Notes: generated by a model from the sequence alone, not told the origin. A stretch of DNA of 64,000 bases from Streptomyces sp. R21 (GCF_041051975.1 NZ_CP163435.1:8225001-8289000); one strand, 5' to 3'; shown: positions 42,033-53,816, numbered from the stretch's first letter. Numbers and translations are program-made.

Positions 42033-42956
42033 GTGTCCAGCACGCTCTCCAACTCCGCCCAGCCCACCGAGAACTCTGCGATCGGCACCGCCCGCGTGAA
42101 GCGCGGCATGGCCGAGCAGCTCAAGGGCGGCGTGATCATGGACGTGGTCAACGCCGAGCAGGCGAAGATCGCCGAAGACGCCGGTGCCGTCGCGGTCATG
42201 GCGCTGGAGCGCGTCCCGGCCGACATCCGCAAGGACGGCGGCGTGGCCCGGATGTCCGACCCGAACATGATCGAAGAGATCATCGAAGCGGTGTCCATCC
42301 CGGTGATGGCCAAGTCGCGCATCGGTCACTTCGTCGAGGCCCAGGTCCTGCAGTCCCTCGGCGTCGACTACATCGACGAGTCCGAGGTCCTCACCCCGGC
42401 CGACGAGGTCAACCACAGCGACAAGTTCGCCTTCACGACCCCCTTCGTCTGCGGCGCCACCAACCTCGGTGAGGCCCTGCGCCGCATCGCCGAGGGTGCG
42501 GCCATGATCCGCTCCAAGGGCGAGGCCGGCACCGGCAACGTCGTCGAGGCCGTCCGTCACCTGCGCCAGATCAAGAACGAGATCGCCAGGCTGCGCGGCT
42601 TCGACAACAACGAGCTGTACGCCGCCGCCAAGGAGCTGCGCGCCCCCTACGAGCTCGTCAAGGAAGTCTCCGAGCTCGGCAAGCTCCCGGTCGTGCTGTT
42701 CTCGGCCGGTGGCGTCGCCACCCCCGCCGACGCCGCGCTGATGCGCCAGCTCGGCGCCGAGGGCGTCTTCGTCGGCTCCGGCATCTTCAAGTCGGGCGAC
42801 CCGGCCAAGCGTGCCGCCGCCATCGTGAAGGCCACCACCTTCTACGACGACCCGAAGATCATCGCGGACGCGTCCCGCAACCTGGGCGAGGCCATGGTCG
42901 GCATCAACTGCGACACCCTCCCCGAGGCCGAGCGCTACGCCAACCGCGGCTGGTAA
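42033..42956 (+). CDS. pdxS: Pyridoxal 5'-phosphate synthase subunit PdxS
   Basis: A 307-aa (beta/alpha)8 synthase that builds PLP from ribose 5-phosphate, glyceraldehyde 3-phosphate and ammonia. The Schiff-base lysine is K94 (VMAKSRIGHF) and the second lysine is K162 (IRSKGEAGTGN). GTG 42033 is preceded by GAGG at about 8 nt. pdxT follows 12 nt later and delivers the ammonia. Highly conserved and typical in length. Confidence 0.97.
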   Translation: MSSTLSNSAQPTENSAIGTARVKRGMAEQLKGGVIMDVVNAEQAKIAEDAGAVAVMALERVPADIRKDGGVARMSDPNMIEEIIEAVSIPVMAKSRIGHFVEAQVLQSLGVDYIDESEVLTPADEVNHSDKFAFTTPFVCGATNLGEALRRIAEGAAMIRSKGEAGTGNVVEAVRHLRQIKNEIARLRGFDNNELYAAAKELRAPYELVKEVSELGKLPVVLFSAGGVATPADAALMRQLGAEGVFVGSGIFKSGDPAKRAAAIVKATTFYDDPKIIADASRNLGEAMVGINCDTLPEAERYANRGW

Positions 42957-42968
42957 GGCGCCACGTCC

Positions 42969-43574
42969 ATGACTGACGCACCTGTGATCGGCGTCCTGGC
43001 GCTCCAGGGCGACGTACGGGAGCACCTCATCGCCCTGGCCGCGGCGGACGCCGTGGCCAGGCCGGTGCGGCGTCCCGAGGAACTCGCCGAGGTGGACGGC
43101 CTCGTCCTGCCCGGCGGCGAGTCCACCACGATCTCCAAGCTGGCCGTCCTCTTCGGCCTGATGGAACCCCTCCGCGCGCGCGTGCGGGACGGCATGCCCG
43201 TCTACGGCACCTGCGCGGGCATGATCATGCTCGCCGACAAGATCCTCGACCCGCGCTCGGGCCAGGAGACCATCGGCGGCATCGACATGATCGTGCGCCG
43301 CAACGCCTTCGGCCGGCAGAACGAGTCCTTCGAAGCGGCGGTCGACGTCGACGGCATCGCGGGCGATCCTGTGGAGGGCGTCTTCATTCGCGCCCCCTGG
43401 GTCGAGTCCGTGGGCGCCGAGACCGAGGTGCTCGCCGAGCACGACGGTCACATCGTCGCCGTACGCCAGGGCAACGCGCTCGCCACGTCGTTCCACCCGG
43501 AACTGACCGGCGACCACCGCGTGCACGGGCTGTTCGTCGACATGGTCCGCGCGAACCGGGCGCCAGGGTCCTAG
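42969..43574 (+). CDS. pdxT: Pyridoxal 5'-phosphate synthase glutaminase PdxT
   Basis: A 201-aa glutamine amidotransferase that hydrolyses glutamine and channels ammonia to PdxS. The triad is C82 (YGTCAGM), H176 and E178 (SFHPELTGD); the GGES oxyanion segment is at 49-52. ATG 42969 starts 12 nt after pdxS. Confidence 0.96.
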   Translation: MTDAPVIGVLALQGDVREHLIALAAADAVARPVRRPEELAEVDGLVLPGGESTTISKLAVLFGLMEPLRARVRDGMPVYGTCAGMIMLADKILDPRSGQETIGGIDMIVRRNAFGRQNESFEAAVDVDGIAGDPVEGVFIRAPWVESVGAETEVLAEHDGHIVAVRQGNALATSFHPELTGDHRVHGLFVDMVRANRAPGS

Positions 43575-43625
43575 TAGGATCTCTGGCGTTCGTAAAGAGT
43601 TGGGTTACGCGAAGGAGACAGGCAG

Positions 43626-44378
43626 ATGTCCGGCCACTCTAAATGGGCTACGACGAAGCACAAGAAGGCCGTGATCGACGCCAAGCGCGGCAAGCTCTTC
43701 GCGAAGATGATCAAGAACATCGAGGTCGCGGCCCGTACGGGTGGTGCCGATGTGTCCGGCAACCCGACGCTGTTCGACGCCATCCAGAAGGCCAAGAAGA
43801 GCTCGGTCCCGAACAAGAACATCGACTCCGCGGTCAAGCGCGGCGCCGGTCTCGAAGCCGGTGGCGCCGACTACGAGACGATCATGTACGAGGGTTACGG
43901 CCCCAACGGTGTCGCGGTGCTCATCGAGTGCCTCACCGACAACCGCAACCGCGCCGCCTCGGACGTCCGCGTCGCCATGACCCGCAACGGCGGCAACATG
44001 GCCGACCCGGGTTCGGTGTCGTACCTGTTCAACCGCAAGGGCGTCGTGATCGTCCCCAAGGGTGAGCTGGCCGAGGACGACGTTCTCGATGCCGTGCTCG
44101 ACGCGGGTGCCGAAGAGGTCAACGACCTCGGTGAGTCCTTCGAGGTGCTCAGCGAGGCGACCGACCTGGTCGCCGTTCGCACCGCCCTCCAGGAAGCGGG
44201 GATCGACTACGACTCCGCCGAGGCCAACTTCGTCCCGACCATGCAGGTCGAGCTCGACGAAGAGGGCGCCCGGAAGATCTTCAAGCTGATCGACGCCCTC
44301 GAGGACAGCGACGACGTGCAGAACGTCTTCGCCAACTTCGACGTGAGCGACGACGTGATGGCCAAGGTCGACGCCTGA
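43626..44378 (+). CDS. YebC/PmpR-family DNA-binding/translation factor
   Basis: A 250-aa protein of the YebC family: MSGHSKWATTKHKKAVIDAK at the start, then HxG-x-GG-like MTRNGGNMADPGSVSYLFNR and an acidic C-terminal half. Members regulate transcription or help ribosomes at difficult sequences. GAAGGAG lies 8 nt before the ATG, and TAGGAT at 43575, just after the pdxT stop, is a likely own -10. It is followed by a strong terminator. Confidence 0.95.
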   Translation: MSGHSKWATTKHKKAVIDAKRGKLFAKMIKNIEVAARTGGADVSGNPTLFDAIQKAKKSSVPNKNIDSAVKRGAGLEAGGADYETIMYEGYGPNGVAVLIECLTDNRNRAASDVRVAMTRNGGNMADPGSVSYLFNRKGVVIVPKGELAEDDVLDAVLDAGAEEVNDLGESFEVLSEATDLVAVRTALQEAGIDYDSAEANFVPTMQVELDEEGARKIFKLIDALEDSDDVQNVFANFDVSDDVMAKVDA

Positions 44379-44395
44379 GCGCACACCGGACAGCA

Positions 44396-44431
44396 CGACG
44401 GGCCGACGGGACACACCCCGTCGGCCCGTCG
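44396..44431 (+). terminator. Perfect 15-bp terminator after the yebC-family gene
   Basis: CGACGGGCCGACGGG (44396-44410), loop ACACAC, then its exact reverse complement (44417-44431), followed by CTTTGT. It separates the yebC-family gene from the ruvCAB operon. Confidence 0.88.
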
Positions 44432-44487
44432 CTTTGTCAGTGGCACCCGATAGCCTGCACAAACACGCGATCGAAGGAGGGGCTGGG

Positions 44488-45057
44488 GTGCGGGTACTGG
44501 GAGTTGACCCCGGGCTGACCCGGTGCGGTGTCGGAGTCGTCGAAGGAGTCGCCGGCCGGCCCCTGACCCTGCACGGCGTCGGGGTCGTACGCACCCCGGC
44601 GGACGCCGAGTTGGGCCTGCGCCTCGTCGCCATCGAGCAGGGCATCGAAGAATGGCTGGATGAGTACCGCCCCGAAGTCGTCGCCGTGGAACGGGTGTTC
44701 AGCCAGCACAACGTACGGACGGTGATGGGCACCGCCCAGGCCAGTGCCGTGGCCATGCTCTGCGCGGCCCGCCGCGGCCTCCCCGTCGCCCTGCACACCC
44801 CGAGCGAGGTCAAGGCCGCCGTCAGCGGCAACGGACGCGCGGACAAGGCCCAGGTCGGCGCCATGGTCACGCGACTGCTCCGGCTGGACGCACCCCCCAA
44901 GCCCGCCGACGCCGCCGACGCCCTCGCCCTCGCCATCTGCCACATCTGGCGCGCCCCCGCGCAGAACAGACTCCAGCAGGCGGTCGCGCAGAACCGGCTC
45001 CAGCAGGCCGCCGCCGCGCACGCCTCGCACCACGCATCGAAAGGCCGTACCGCATGA
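44488..45057 (+). CDS. ruvC: Holliday-junction endonuclease RuvC
   Basis: A 189-aa nuclease that cuts Holliday junctions to end recombination. The acidic active site is spread over GVDPGLTRCG (Asp), VVAVERVF (Glu) and the C-terminal DAADALALAICH (two Asp). AAGGAGG lies 7 nt before GTG 44488. The last 30 residues carry a duplicated QNRLQQA element not seen in typical RuvC. The stop overlaps the ruvA start (ATGA). Confidence 0.96.
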   Translation: MRVLGVDPGLTRCGVGVVEGVAGRPLTLHGVGVVRTPADAELGLRLVAIEQGIEEWLDEYRPEVVAVERVFSQHNVRTVMGTAQASAVAMLCAARRGLPVALHTPSEVKAAVSGNGRADKAQVGAMVTRLLRLDAPPKPADAADALALAICHIWRAPAQNRLQQAVAQNRLQQAAAAHASHHASKGRTA

Positions 45058-45665
45058 TCGCCTTCGTCAGCGGCCCGGTCGCCGCCCTCGCCCCCGACAC
45101 CGCGGTGGTCGAGGTGGGCGGCGTCGGCATCGCCGTCCAGTGCACGCCGAACACGCTGTCCACGCTGCGCATGGGACAGCCCGCCAAGCTCGCCACCTCC
45201 CTCGTCGTGCGCGAGGACTCCCTCACGCTCTACGGCTTCGTGGACGACGACGAGCGCCAGACCTTCGAGCTGCTGCAGACCGCGAGCGGCGTCGGCCCGC
45301 GCCTCGCCCAGGCCATGCTCGCCGTGCACAACCCCGACGCGCTGCGCCGTGCGGTCTCCACCGGCGACGAGAAGGCGCTCGTCGCCGTCCCCGGCATCGG
45401 CAAGAAGGGCGCCCAGAAGCTGCTCCTTGAGCTCAAGGACCGGCTCGGCGAACCCCTCGGCACCGGTGGCCCGGCCATCGGCAGAGCGGTCACCACCGGC
45501 TGGCGCGACCAGCTGCACGCCGCGCTGATCGGCCTCGGCTATGCGACCCGCGAGGCCGACGAGGCCGTCTCCGCGGTCGCCCCGCAGGCCGAGGCCGCCG
45601 AAGGCACCCCCCAGGTGGGACAGCTCCTGAAGGCCGCCCTGCAGACCCTGAACCGAGCACGCTGA
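45054..45665 (+). CDS. ruvA: Holliday-junction DNA-binding protein RuvA
   Basis: A 203-aa junction-binding protein. Domain I is an OB-fold (MIAFVSGPVAAL), domain II has two helix-hairpin-helix motifs (SGVGPRLAQAML and VPGIGKKGAQKLLLEL), and domain III (about 155-203) contacts RuvB. It targets the RuvB motor to four-way junctions. ATG 45054 overlaps ruvC by 4 nt. Confidence 0.96.
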   Translation: MIAFVSGPVAALAPDTAVVEVGGVGIAVQCTPNTLSTLRMGQPAKLATSLVVREDSLTLYGFVDDDERQTFELLQTASGVGPRLAQAMLAVHNPDALRRAVSTGDEKALVAVPGIGKKGAQKLLLELKDRLGEPLGTGGPAIGRAVTTGWRDQLHAALIGLGYATREADEAVSAVAPQAEAAEGTPQVGQLLKAALQTLNRAR

Positions 45666-45702
45666 ACCACCGGCCCTCCCAAGAGACCCCGAGGCACACC
45701 GA

Positions 45703-46773
45703 ATGAACTGGGACGACTCGCCCGACGCGACCGCCGACGAGCGGCTGGTGGGCTCTGTCGCCGACCGCGAGGACCAGGCCGTCGAGGCCGCGCTGCGCCC
45801 CAAGGACCTGGGCGAGTTCATCGGCCAGGAGAAGGTCCGCGAGCAGCTCGACCTCGTGCTGCGCGCGGCACGCGCGCGTGGCGCCACCGCCGACCACGTG
45901 CTGCTCTCCGGCGCTCCCGGCCTCGGCAAGACCACCCTCTCGATGATCATCGCGGCCGAGATGGAAGCGCCGATCCGCATCACCAGCGGCCCCGCCATCC
46001 AGCACGCCGGCGACCTCGCGGCGATCCTCTCCTCCCTCCAGGAGGGCGAGGTCCTCTTCCTCGACGAGATCCACCGCATGTCCCGGCCCGCCGAGGAGAT
46101 GCTCTACATGGCGATGGAGGACTTCCGCGTCGACGTGATCGTCGGCAAGGGCCCCGGCGCCACCGCCATCCCGTTGGAACTGCCCCCCTTCACCCTGGTC
46201 GGCGCCACCACGCGCGCGGGCCTGCTGCCGCCCCCGCTGCGCGACCGCTTCGGCTTCACCGCGCACATGGAGTTCTACGAGCCCGCCGAGCTGGAGCGCG
46301 TCATCCACCGCTCGGCCAACCTGCTCGACGTGGAGATCGGCGCCGAGGGCGCAGCCGAGATCGCCGGCCGCTCCCGGGGCACGCCCCGTATCGCCAACCG
46401 TCTGCTGCGCCGCGTGCGTGACTACGCGCAGGTCAAGGCCGACGGCATCATCACGCGCGAGATCGCGGCGGCCGCGCTGAAGGTCTACGAGGTCGACGCC
46501 CGGGGCCTGGACCGCCTGGACCGCGGTGTCCTCGAAGCCCTGCTCAAGCTCTTCGGCGGCGGTCCGGTCGGCCTGTCCACGCTCGCCGTCGCGGTGGGGG
46601 AGGAGCGCGAGACCGTCGAGGAGGTCGCCGAGCCCTTCCTCGTACGGGAGGGACTGCTCGCCCGTACGCCCCGTGGCCGTGTCGCCACTCCCGCCGCATG
46701 GGCGCATCTCGGCCTCACCCCGCCCCGCCAGTCAACGGGGGGAAACGGACAACAGGACCTGTTCGGGGCGTGA
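45703..46773 (+). CDS. ruvB: Holliday-junction branch-migration ATPase RuvB
   Basis: A 356-aa AAA+ motor driving branch migration. Walker A is GAPGLGKTT (70-78), Walker B LFLDEIHRM, sensor 1 LVGATTRAG and the arginine finger segment LRDRFG follow; a winged-helix DNA-binding domain is at the C-terminus. It starts 37 nt after ruvA in the same operon. Confidence 0.97.
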   Translation: MNWDDSPDATADERLVGSVADREDQAVEAALRPKDLGEFIGQEKVREQLDLVLRAARARGATADHVLLSGAPGLGKTTLSMIIAAEMEAPIRITSGPAIQHAGDLAAILSSLQEGEVLFLDEIHRMSRPAEEMLYMAMEDFRVDVIVGKGPGATAIPLELPPFTLVGATTRAGLLPPPLRDRFGFTAHMEFYEPAELERVIHRSANLLDVEIGAEGAAEIAGRSRGTPRIANRLLRRVRDYAQVKADGIITREIAAAALKVYEVDARGLDRLDRGVLEALLKLFGGGPVGLSTLAVAVGEERETVEEVAEPFLVREGLLARTPRGRVATPAAWAHLGLTPPRQSTGGNGQQDLFGA

Positions 46774-46819
46774 CGGCGCGGGACTCGCGGGGTCAGGAAC
46801 CCCGGTGCCATGCTGAGCG

Positions 46820-46849
46820 TTGTTCCTGGAGTGCGGACTCGCTTAGACT
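46820..46849 (+). promoter_or_regulatory. Promoter of yajC-secDF
   Basis: TTGTTC (46820-46825), 18-nt spacer, TAGACT (46844-46849), 88 nt before the yajC start. Confidence 0.5.
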
Positions 46850-46936
46850 CCGCCGATGCCGCCCTTGCCGGTGGCGTACAAACCCCCAGCCATCAGGCCG
46901 CTCACCATCGCGGTCGACTGAAGGAAGTTCCGTCCC

Positions 46937-47449
46937 GTGAGTCCAGTGACCCTCCTCCCGTTCATCGTGCTCATCGGGGCCATGTTCCTGATGACCCGGT
47001 CGGCCAAGAAGAAGCAGGCGCAGGCTGCGCACATGCGCAACGAGATGCAGCCCGGCTCCGGCGTGCGCACGATCGGTGGTATGTACGCCACCGTCAAGGA
47101 GGTCAACGAGGAGACGGTCCTCCTCGACGCGGCCCCGGGTGTCGACCTGCTCTTCGCCAAGAACTCCATCGGCGCGGTGCTGAGCGATGACGAGTACAAC
47201 CGGATCGTGCACGGCATCGAGCACGACCTGAAGTCCGACGGTTCGGTCGTCCCGGACGACGCCTCCTCCCTCACCGAGACCGACGAGCCCGCCGACGACG
47301 CCTCTTCCGACGTTTCCGACGACAAGCCCCTCGACCTCGTCAAGAAGGACGCCGCCGAGGACGCGGCCGACGAGAGCGCCGAGGCGAAGGCCGACGACGT
47401 CGACGAAGCAGAGCCGAAGAAGACCGACGGCGAGTCCGGCGCGAAGTAG
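46937..47449 (+). CDS. yajC: Preprotein translocase subunit YajC
   Basis: A 170-aa single-pass membrane protein associated with SecDF. The N-terminal helix is LLPFIVLIGAMFLMTR, followed by the basic KKKQ and the conserved PGSGVRTIGGMYATVKEV. The C-terminal 75 residues are an acidic Asp/Glu/Ala/Ser tail, longer than in E. coli. GTG 46937 has GAAGGAAG about 10 nt upstream. secD and secF follow. Confidence 0.93.
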   Translation: MSPVTLLPFIVLIGAMFLMTRSAKKKQAQAAHMRNEMQPGSGVRTIGGMYATVKEVNEETVLLDAAPGVDLLFAKNSIGAVLSDDEYNRIVHGIEHDLKSDGSVVPDDASSLTETDEPADDASSDVSDDKPLDLVKKDAAEDAADESAEAKADDVDEAEPKKTDGESGAK

Positions 47450-47590
47450 GCCCGCCCCGGGAGTGCGGCGCGACCCGCTCGCGCCCCGCGTCTCCCGGGA
47501 CGTGCGGTTCTCGCACGGCATCCCGACACCATGTCATGGCCGCCCGCGCGCTCACCCGGCGCAGGGCGGCCCGAGAGGGAGTACGAGAAG

Positions 47591-49354
47591 GTGGCAGCAC
47601 CGAAGAAGGGCCGGAGCGCGAGCGCCCAGAGCAGGCCGGGGCGCTCGCTGGCCCTCATCCTGATCGCCATCGCGGCGCTCACCGGGGGGATGTTCATCTC
47701 CGGAAACACCACTCCGCGTCTCGGCATCGACCTCGCCGGCGGTACGAGCATCACGCTGGAGGCGAAGAACGAGCCCGGCCAGCCCAACGCGATCAACAAG
47801 ACCAACATGGACACCGCGGTCGACATCATGAACCGCCGTGTCAACGGTCTTGGTGTCTCCGAGGCCGAGGTCCAGACGCAGGGCAACAAGAACATCATCG
47901 TCAACATCCCCAAGGGCACGAACTCCAAGCAGGCCCAGAAGCAGGTCGGCACCACCGCCAAGCTCTACTTCCGCCCGGTGCTCACCACCGAGCTCTCCGG
48001 CGCCGCCGCCAGCCCCTCCCCGAGCCCCTCCGGCAGCGCGTCCGGCAAGCCCACGGGCAAGGCGAGCGAGACGGCCACGGACAAGGCGACCTCGTCGACC
48101 TCCGCGACCCCCACGGCCACCGCCACCTCGCAGGGCCGCGCGGTCACCGACGCCCTGAAGGCCTCCTCCACGCCCTCGGCGAGCAGCTCCGCCCCGTCGT
48201 CCTCGACCAGCGCCTCGCCGTCCCCGAGCAGCAGCGCCGCGAAGGCCGCCGCGGACCTCCAGAAGCAGTACGACAAGCTGGACTGCACGAAGCCGGCGCA
48301 GCGCGCCACGGCCGGTCAGGGCGCCAAGTCCACCGACCCCACCGTGGCCTGCGGTCAGAACTCGTCGAAGCAGTGGCAGAAGTACATCCTCGGCCCGGCC
48401 GAGGTCGCGGGCACGGACATCAAGAAGGCCAACGCGCTCTACGACACCACGAACGCGCAGGGCTGGAAGGTCACGATGGACTTCACGTCCAGTGGCTCCA
48501 AGAAGTTCGAGAACATCACCGCCAAGCTCTCCAAGAACCAGCCCCCGCAGAACCAGTTCGCGATCGTCCTCGACGGCGATGTCGTCTCCGACCCGTCCGT
48601 CAACCAGACGCTCAGCGGCAGCGCGGAGATCACCGGCAGCTTCGACCAGACCGAGGCGCAGGATCTGGCGAACATGCTGAAGTACGGCGCGTTGCCGCTC
48701 ACCTTCAAGGAAGCCAGCGTCACCACGGTCACCGCCGCGCTCGGCGGCGAGCAGCTGCACGCCGGTCTGATCGCCGGTGCGATCGGCCTGGCCCTGGTCG
48801 TCATCTACCTGGTGGCCTACTACCGCGGTCTGTCGCTCGTCGCCATCGCCTCGCTGCTGGTCTCCGCGGCCCTGACCTACACGCTCATGACCCTGCTCGG
48901 TCCGGCCATCGGCTTCGCGCTGAACCTGCCGGCCGTCTGCGGTGCCATCGTCGCGATCGGTATCACCGCGGACTCGTTCATCGTGTTCTTCGAACGCATC
49001 CGGGACGAGATCCGCGAGGGCCGCACGCTGCGCCCGGCCGTCGAGCGGGCCTGGCCGCGTGCCCGGCGCACCATCCTGGTCTCCGACTTCGTGTCGTTCC
49101 TCGCCGCCGCGGTGCTCTTCATCGTCACCGTCGGCAAGGTCCAGGGCTTCGCGTTCACGCTGGGTCTGACCACCCTGCTCGACGTCGTCGTCGTCTTCCT
49201 CTTCACCAAGCCGCTGATGACGATCCTCGCCCGCAAGAAGTTCTTCGCGAGCGGTCACAGCTGGTCCGGCCTCGACCCGAAGCGGCTCGGCGCCAAGCCC
49301 CCGCTGCGCCGCACCCGCCGTCCCTCCGCCCCCGTCGACACGAAGGAGGCGTGA
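47591..49354 (+). CDS. secD: Protein translocase subunit SecD
   Basis: A 587-aa membrane protein that uses the proton gradient to pull exported proteins through the Sec channel. One helix near residue 20 precedes a large outer domain starting GIDLAGGTSITLEAK; five more helices fill the C-terminal half (LHAGLIAGAIGLALVVIYLV, AIGITADSFIVFFERIRDEI). The outer domain has an inserted Ser/Thr/Ala/Pro-rich stretch at about residues 135-225. GTG 47591 has GGGAG 9 nt upstream. secF begins 1 nt after the stop. Confidence 0.95.
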   Translation: MAAPKKGRSASAQSRPGRSLALILIAIAALTGGMFISGNTTPRLGIDLAGGTSITLEAKNEPGQPNAINKTNMDTAVDIMNRRVNGLGVSEAEVQTQGNKNIIVNIPKGTNSKQAQKQVGTTAKLYFRPVLTTELSGAAASPSPSPSGSASGKPTGKASETATDKATSSTSATPTATATSQGRAVTDALKASSTPSASSSAPSSSTSASPSPSSSAAKAAADLQKQYDKLDCTKPAQRATAGQGAKSTDPTVACGQNSSKQWQKYILGPAEVAGTDIKKANALYDTTNAQGWKVTMDFTSSGSKKFENITAKLSKNQPPQNQFAIVLDGDVVSDPSVNQTLSGSAEITGSFDQTEAQDLANMLKYGALPLTFKEASVTTVTAALGGEQLHAGLIAGAIGLALVVIYLVAYYRGLSLVAIASLLVSAALTYTLMTLLGPAIGFALNLPAVCGAIVAIGITADSFIVFFERIRDEIREGRTLRPAVERAWPRARRTILVSDFVSFLAAAVLFIVTVGKVQGFAFTLGLTTLLDVVVVFLFTKPLMTILARKKFFASGHSWSGLDPKRLGAKPPLRRTRRPSAPVDTKEA

Positions 49355-49355
49355 G

Positions 49356-50474
49356 ATGTCGAAACTCGGCACCCTCGGCGCCCGGCTGCATCGCGGCGAG
49401 ATCGGTTACGACTTCGTCGGCAAGCGCAAGATCTGGTACGGCATCTCGATCCTGATCACCATCACGGCCATCCTCGGCCTGACGGTGCGCGGCCTGAACA
49501 TGGGCATCGAGTTCCAGGGCGGCGCCGTCTTCACCACGCCGAAGCACATGAGCGTCTCGGTCTCCCAGGCCGAGAAGTTCGCGGAGGAGACCTCCGGTCA
49601 CGACGCCATCGTCCAGAAGCTCGGCAACGACAGCCTGCGCATCCAGATCGCCGGCATCGACACGGACAAGTCCGACCAGATCAAGGAAGACCTCGCCAAG
49701 GACCTGAAGGTCGACCCGGAGACACTCGCCGCCGACCTGGTCGGCCCCAGCTGGGGTGACCAGATCGCGAACAAGGCCTGGCAGGGCCTCGCGATCTTCA
49801 TGGTCCTCGTGGTGATCTACCTGGCCATCGCCTTCGAGTGGCGCATGGCCATCGCCGCCCTGGTGGCCCTGATCCACGACATCACCATCACGGTCGGCAT
49901 CTACGCCCTGGTCGGCTTCGAGGTCACCCCGGGCACCGTGATCGGTCTGCTCACGATCCTCGGTTACTCGCTCTACGACACGGTGGTCGTCTTCGACAGC
50001 CTCAAGGAGCAGACGAAGGACATCACCAAGCAGACCCGGTACACGTACAGCGAGATCGCCGACCGCTCCATCAACGGCACCCTGGTCCGCTCCATCAACA
50101 CCACGGTCGTCGCGCTGCTGCCGGTCGCGGGCCTGCTGTTCATCGGCGGCGGTGTCCTCGGCGCGGGCATGCTCAACGACATCTCGCTGTCGCTGTTCGT
50201 CGGCCTCGCGGCCGGTGCGTACTCCTCGATCTTCATCGCCACGCCGCTCGTCGCCGACCTCAAGGAGCGCGAGCCGCAGATGAAGGCCCTCAAGAAGCGG
50301 GTGCTCGCCAAGCGGGCCGCCGCGGCAGCGAAGGGCGAGTCCTCGGAGACCCCGGTCGCCGAGGGGTCGTACGACGAGGAGCCGGAGGACGCCGCACCGG
50401 CGGTCGTCGGCCCCCGCAACCAGCCCGCGTCCCGCAACCGGGGCCGTGGCCGACCGTCGGGGAAGCGTCGATGA
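49356..50474 (+). CDS. secF: Protein translocase subunit SecF
   Basis: A 372-aa six-helix partner of SecD. It has the short outer domain LNMGIEFQGGAVFTTP and the conserved GYSLYDTVVVFDSLKE and SINTTVVALLPVAGL segments. The C-terminal 70 residues are charged and proline-rich. The ATG is 1 nt after secD, and the stop overlaps apt. Confidence 0.95.
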   Translation: MSKLGTLGARLHRGEIGYDFVGKRKIWYGISILITITAILGLTVRGLNMGIEFQGGAVFTTPKHMSVSVSQAEKFAEETSGHDAIVQKLGNDSLRIQIAGIDTDKSDQIKEDLAKDLKVDPETLAADLVGPSWGDQIANKAWQGLAIFMVLVVIYLAIAFEWRMAIAALVALIHDITITVGIYALVGFEVTPGTVIGLLTILGYSLYDTVVVFDSLKEQTKDITKQTRYTYSEIADRSINGTLVRSINTTVVALLPVAGLLFIGGGVLGAGMLNDISLSLFVGLAAGAYSSIFIATPLVADLKEREPQMKALKKRVLAKRAAAAAKGESSETPVAEGSYDEEPEDAAPAVVGPRNQPASRNRGRGRPSGKRR

Positions 50475-51010
50475 CCGAGATTCGGGAGCTGCTGCTCAGC
50501 CGCATCCGGGACGTCCCCGACTACCCGGAGCCGGGCGTGATGTTCAAGGACATCACCCCGCTGCTGGCCGACCCGGCCGCGTTCAACGCGCTCACGGACG
50601 CCCTGGCTGCACTCGCCGTGCGGCACGGTGCCACGAAGATCGTCGGCCTGGAGGCCCGCGGCTTCATCCTGGGCGCCCCCGTCGCGGTCCGCGCGGGCGT
50701 CGGCTTCATCCCCGTACGCAAGGCGGGCAAGCTCCCCGGAGCCACGCTCAGCCAGGCCTACGACCTGGAGTACGGCTCCGCGGAGATCGAGGTGCACGCC
50801 GAGGACCTGTCCGCGGGCGACCGCGTCATGGTCGTCGACGACGTCCTGGCCACCGGCGGCACCGCCGAGGCCTCGCTCCAGCTCATCCGCCGGGCGGGCG
50901 CCGAGGTCGCGGGCGTCTCCGTGCTCATGGAGCTGGGCTTCCTGGGCGGCCGCGCCCGCCTGGCGCCGGCCCTCGGCAGCGCCCCCCTGGAGGCCCTGAT
51001 CCTGGTCTGA
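50471..51010 (+). CDS. apt: Adenine phosphoribosyltransferase
   Basis: A 179-aa purine-salvage enzyme making AMP from adenine and PRPP. The PRPP loop VMVVDDVLATGGTAEA and the adenine-binding GLEARGFILGAP region are present, with FKDITPLL at the N-terminus. ATG 50471 overlaps secF by 4 nt (ATGA). secDF-apt-relA order is shared with mycobacteria. Confidence 0.95.
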   Translation: MTEIRELLLSRIRDVPDYPEPGVMFKDITPLLADPAAFNALTDALAALAVRHGATKIVGLEARGFILGAPVAVRAGVGFIPVRKAGKLPGATLSQAYDLEYGSAEIEVHAEDLSAGDRVMVVDDVLATGGTAEASLQLIRRAGAEVAGVSVLMELGFLGGRARLAPALGSAPLEALILV

Positions 51011-51077
51011 GTGTTCAGGTCCGGGGCCCGCGCGGGAAACCCGTGAGCAAGGCCTGAGACGGCTGCAGGACACCGTG

Positions 51078-51110
51078 GAGGCGGGCCCGGAGGAATCCGG
51101 CGCCCGCCTC
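51078..51110 (+). terminator. Hairpin terminator after apt
   Basis: GAGGCGGG (51078-51085) pairs with CCCGCCTC (51103-51110) and CCGGA (51087-51091) with TCCGG (51096-51100) around loop GGAA. No U-tract. Its right half overlaps the SigR-type promoter of relA. Confidence 0.6.
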
Positions 51111-51117
51111 TGGCGTT
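51092..51117 (+). promoter_or_regulatory. SigR-type promoter of relA
   Basis: GGAAT (51092-51096), exactly 18 nt, then GTT (51115-51117). This matches the GGAAT-N18-GTT consensus of the thiol-stress sigma factor SigR, and relA is a known SigR target in S. coelicolor. Transcription would start about 100 nt before the coding sequence. A TACCAT at 51173 may be a second, housekeeping -10. Confidence 0.6.
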
Positions 51118-51229
51118 CCTCCTGTACGAGGCCGTCTCCACGGCCGAAGGCGAGTCCGGAGCACGGGATCGCTACCATGGGATCTCCGGAGCCTGACCGG
51201 GGGACCCGGATCGCGCACGAGGAGCCCTC

Positions 51230-53764
<2,535 letters not shown>

Positions 53765-53816
53765 CATCGCACGCTGTATCCACGTACGCCGTAACCACGC
53801 ACGCTGAATGCACGCA

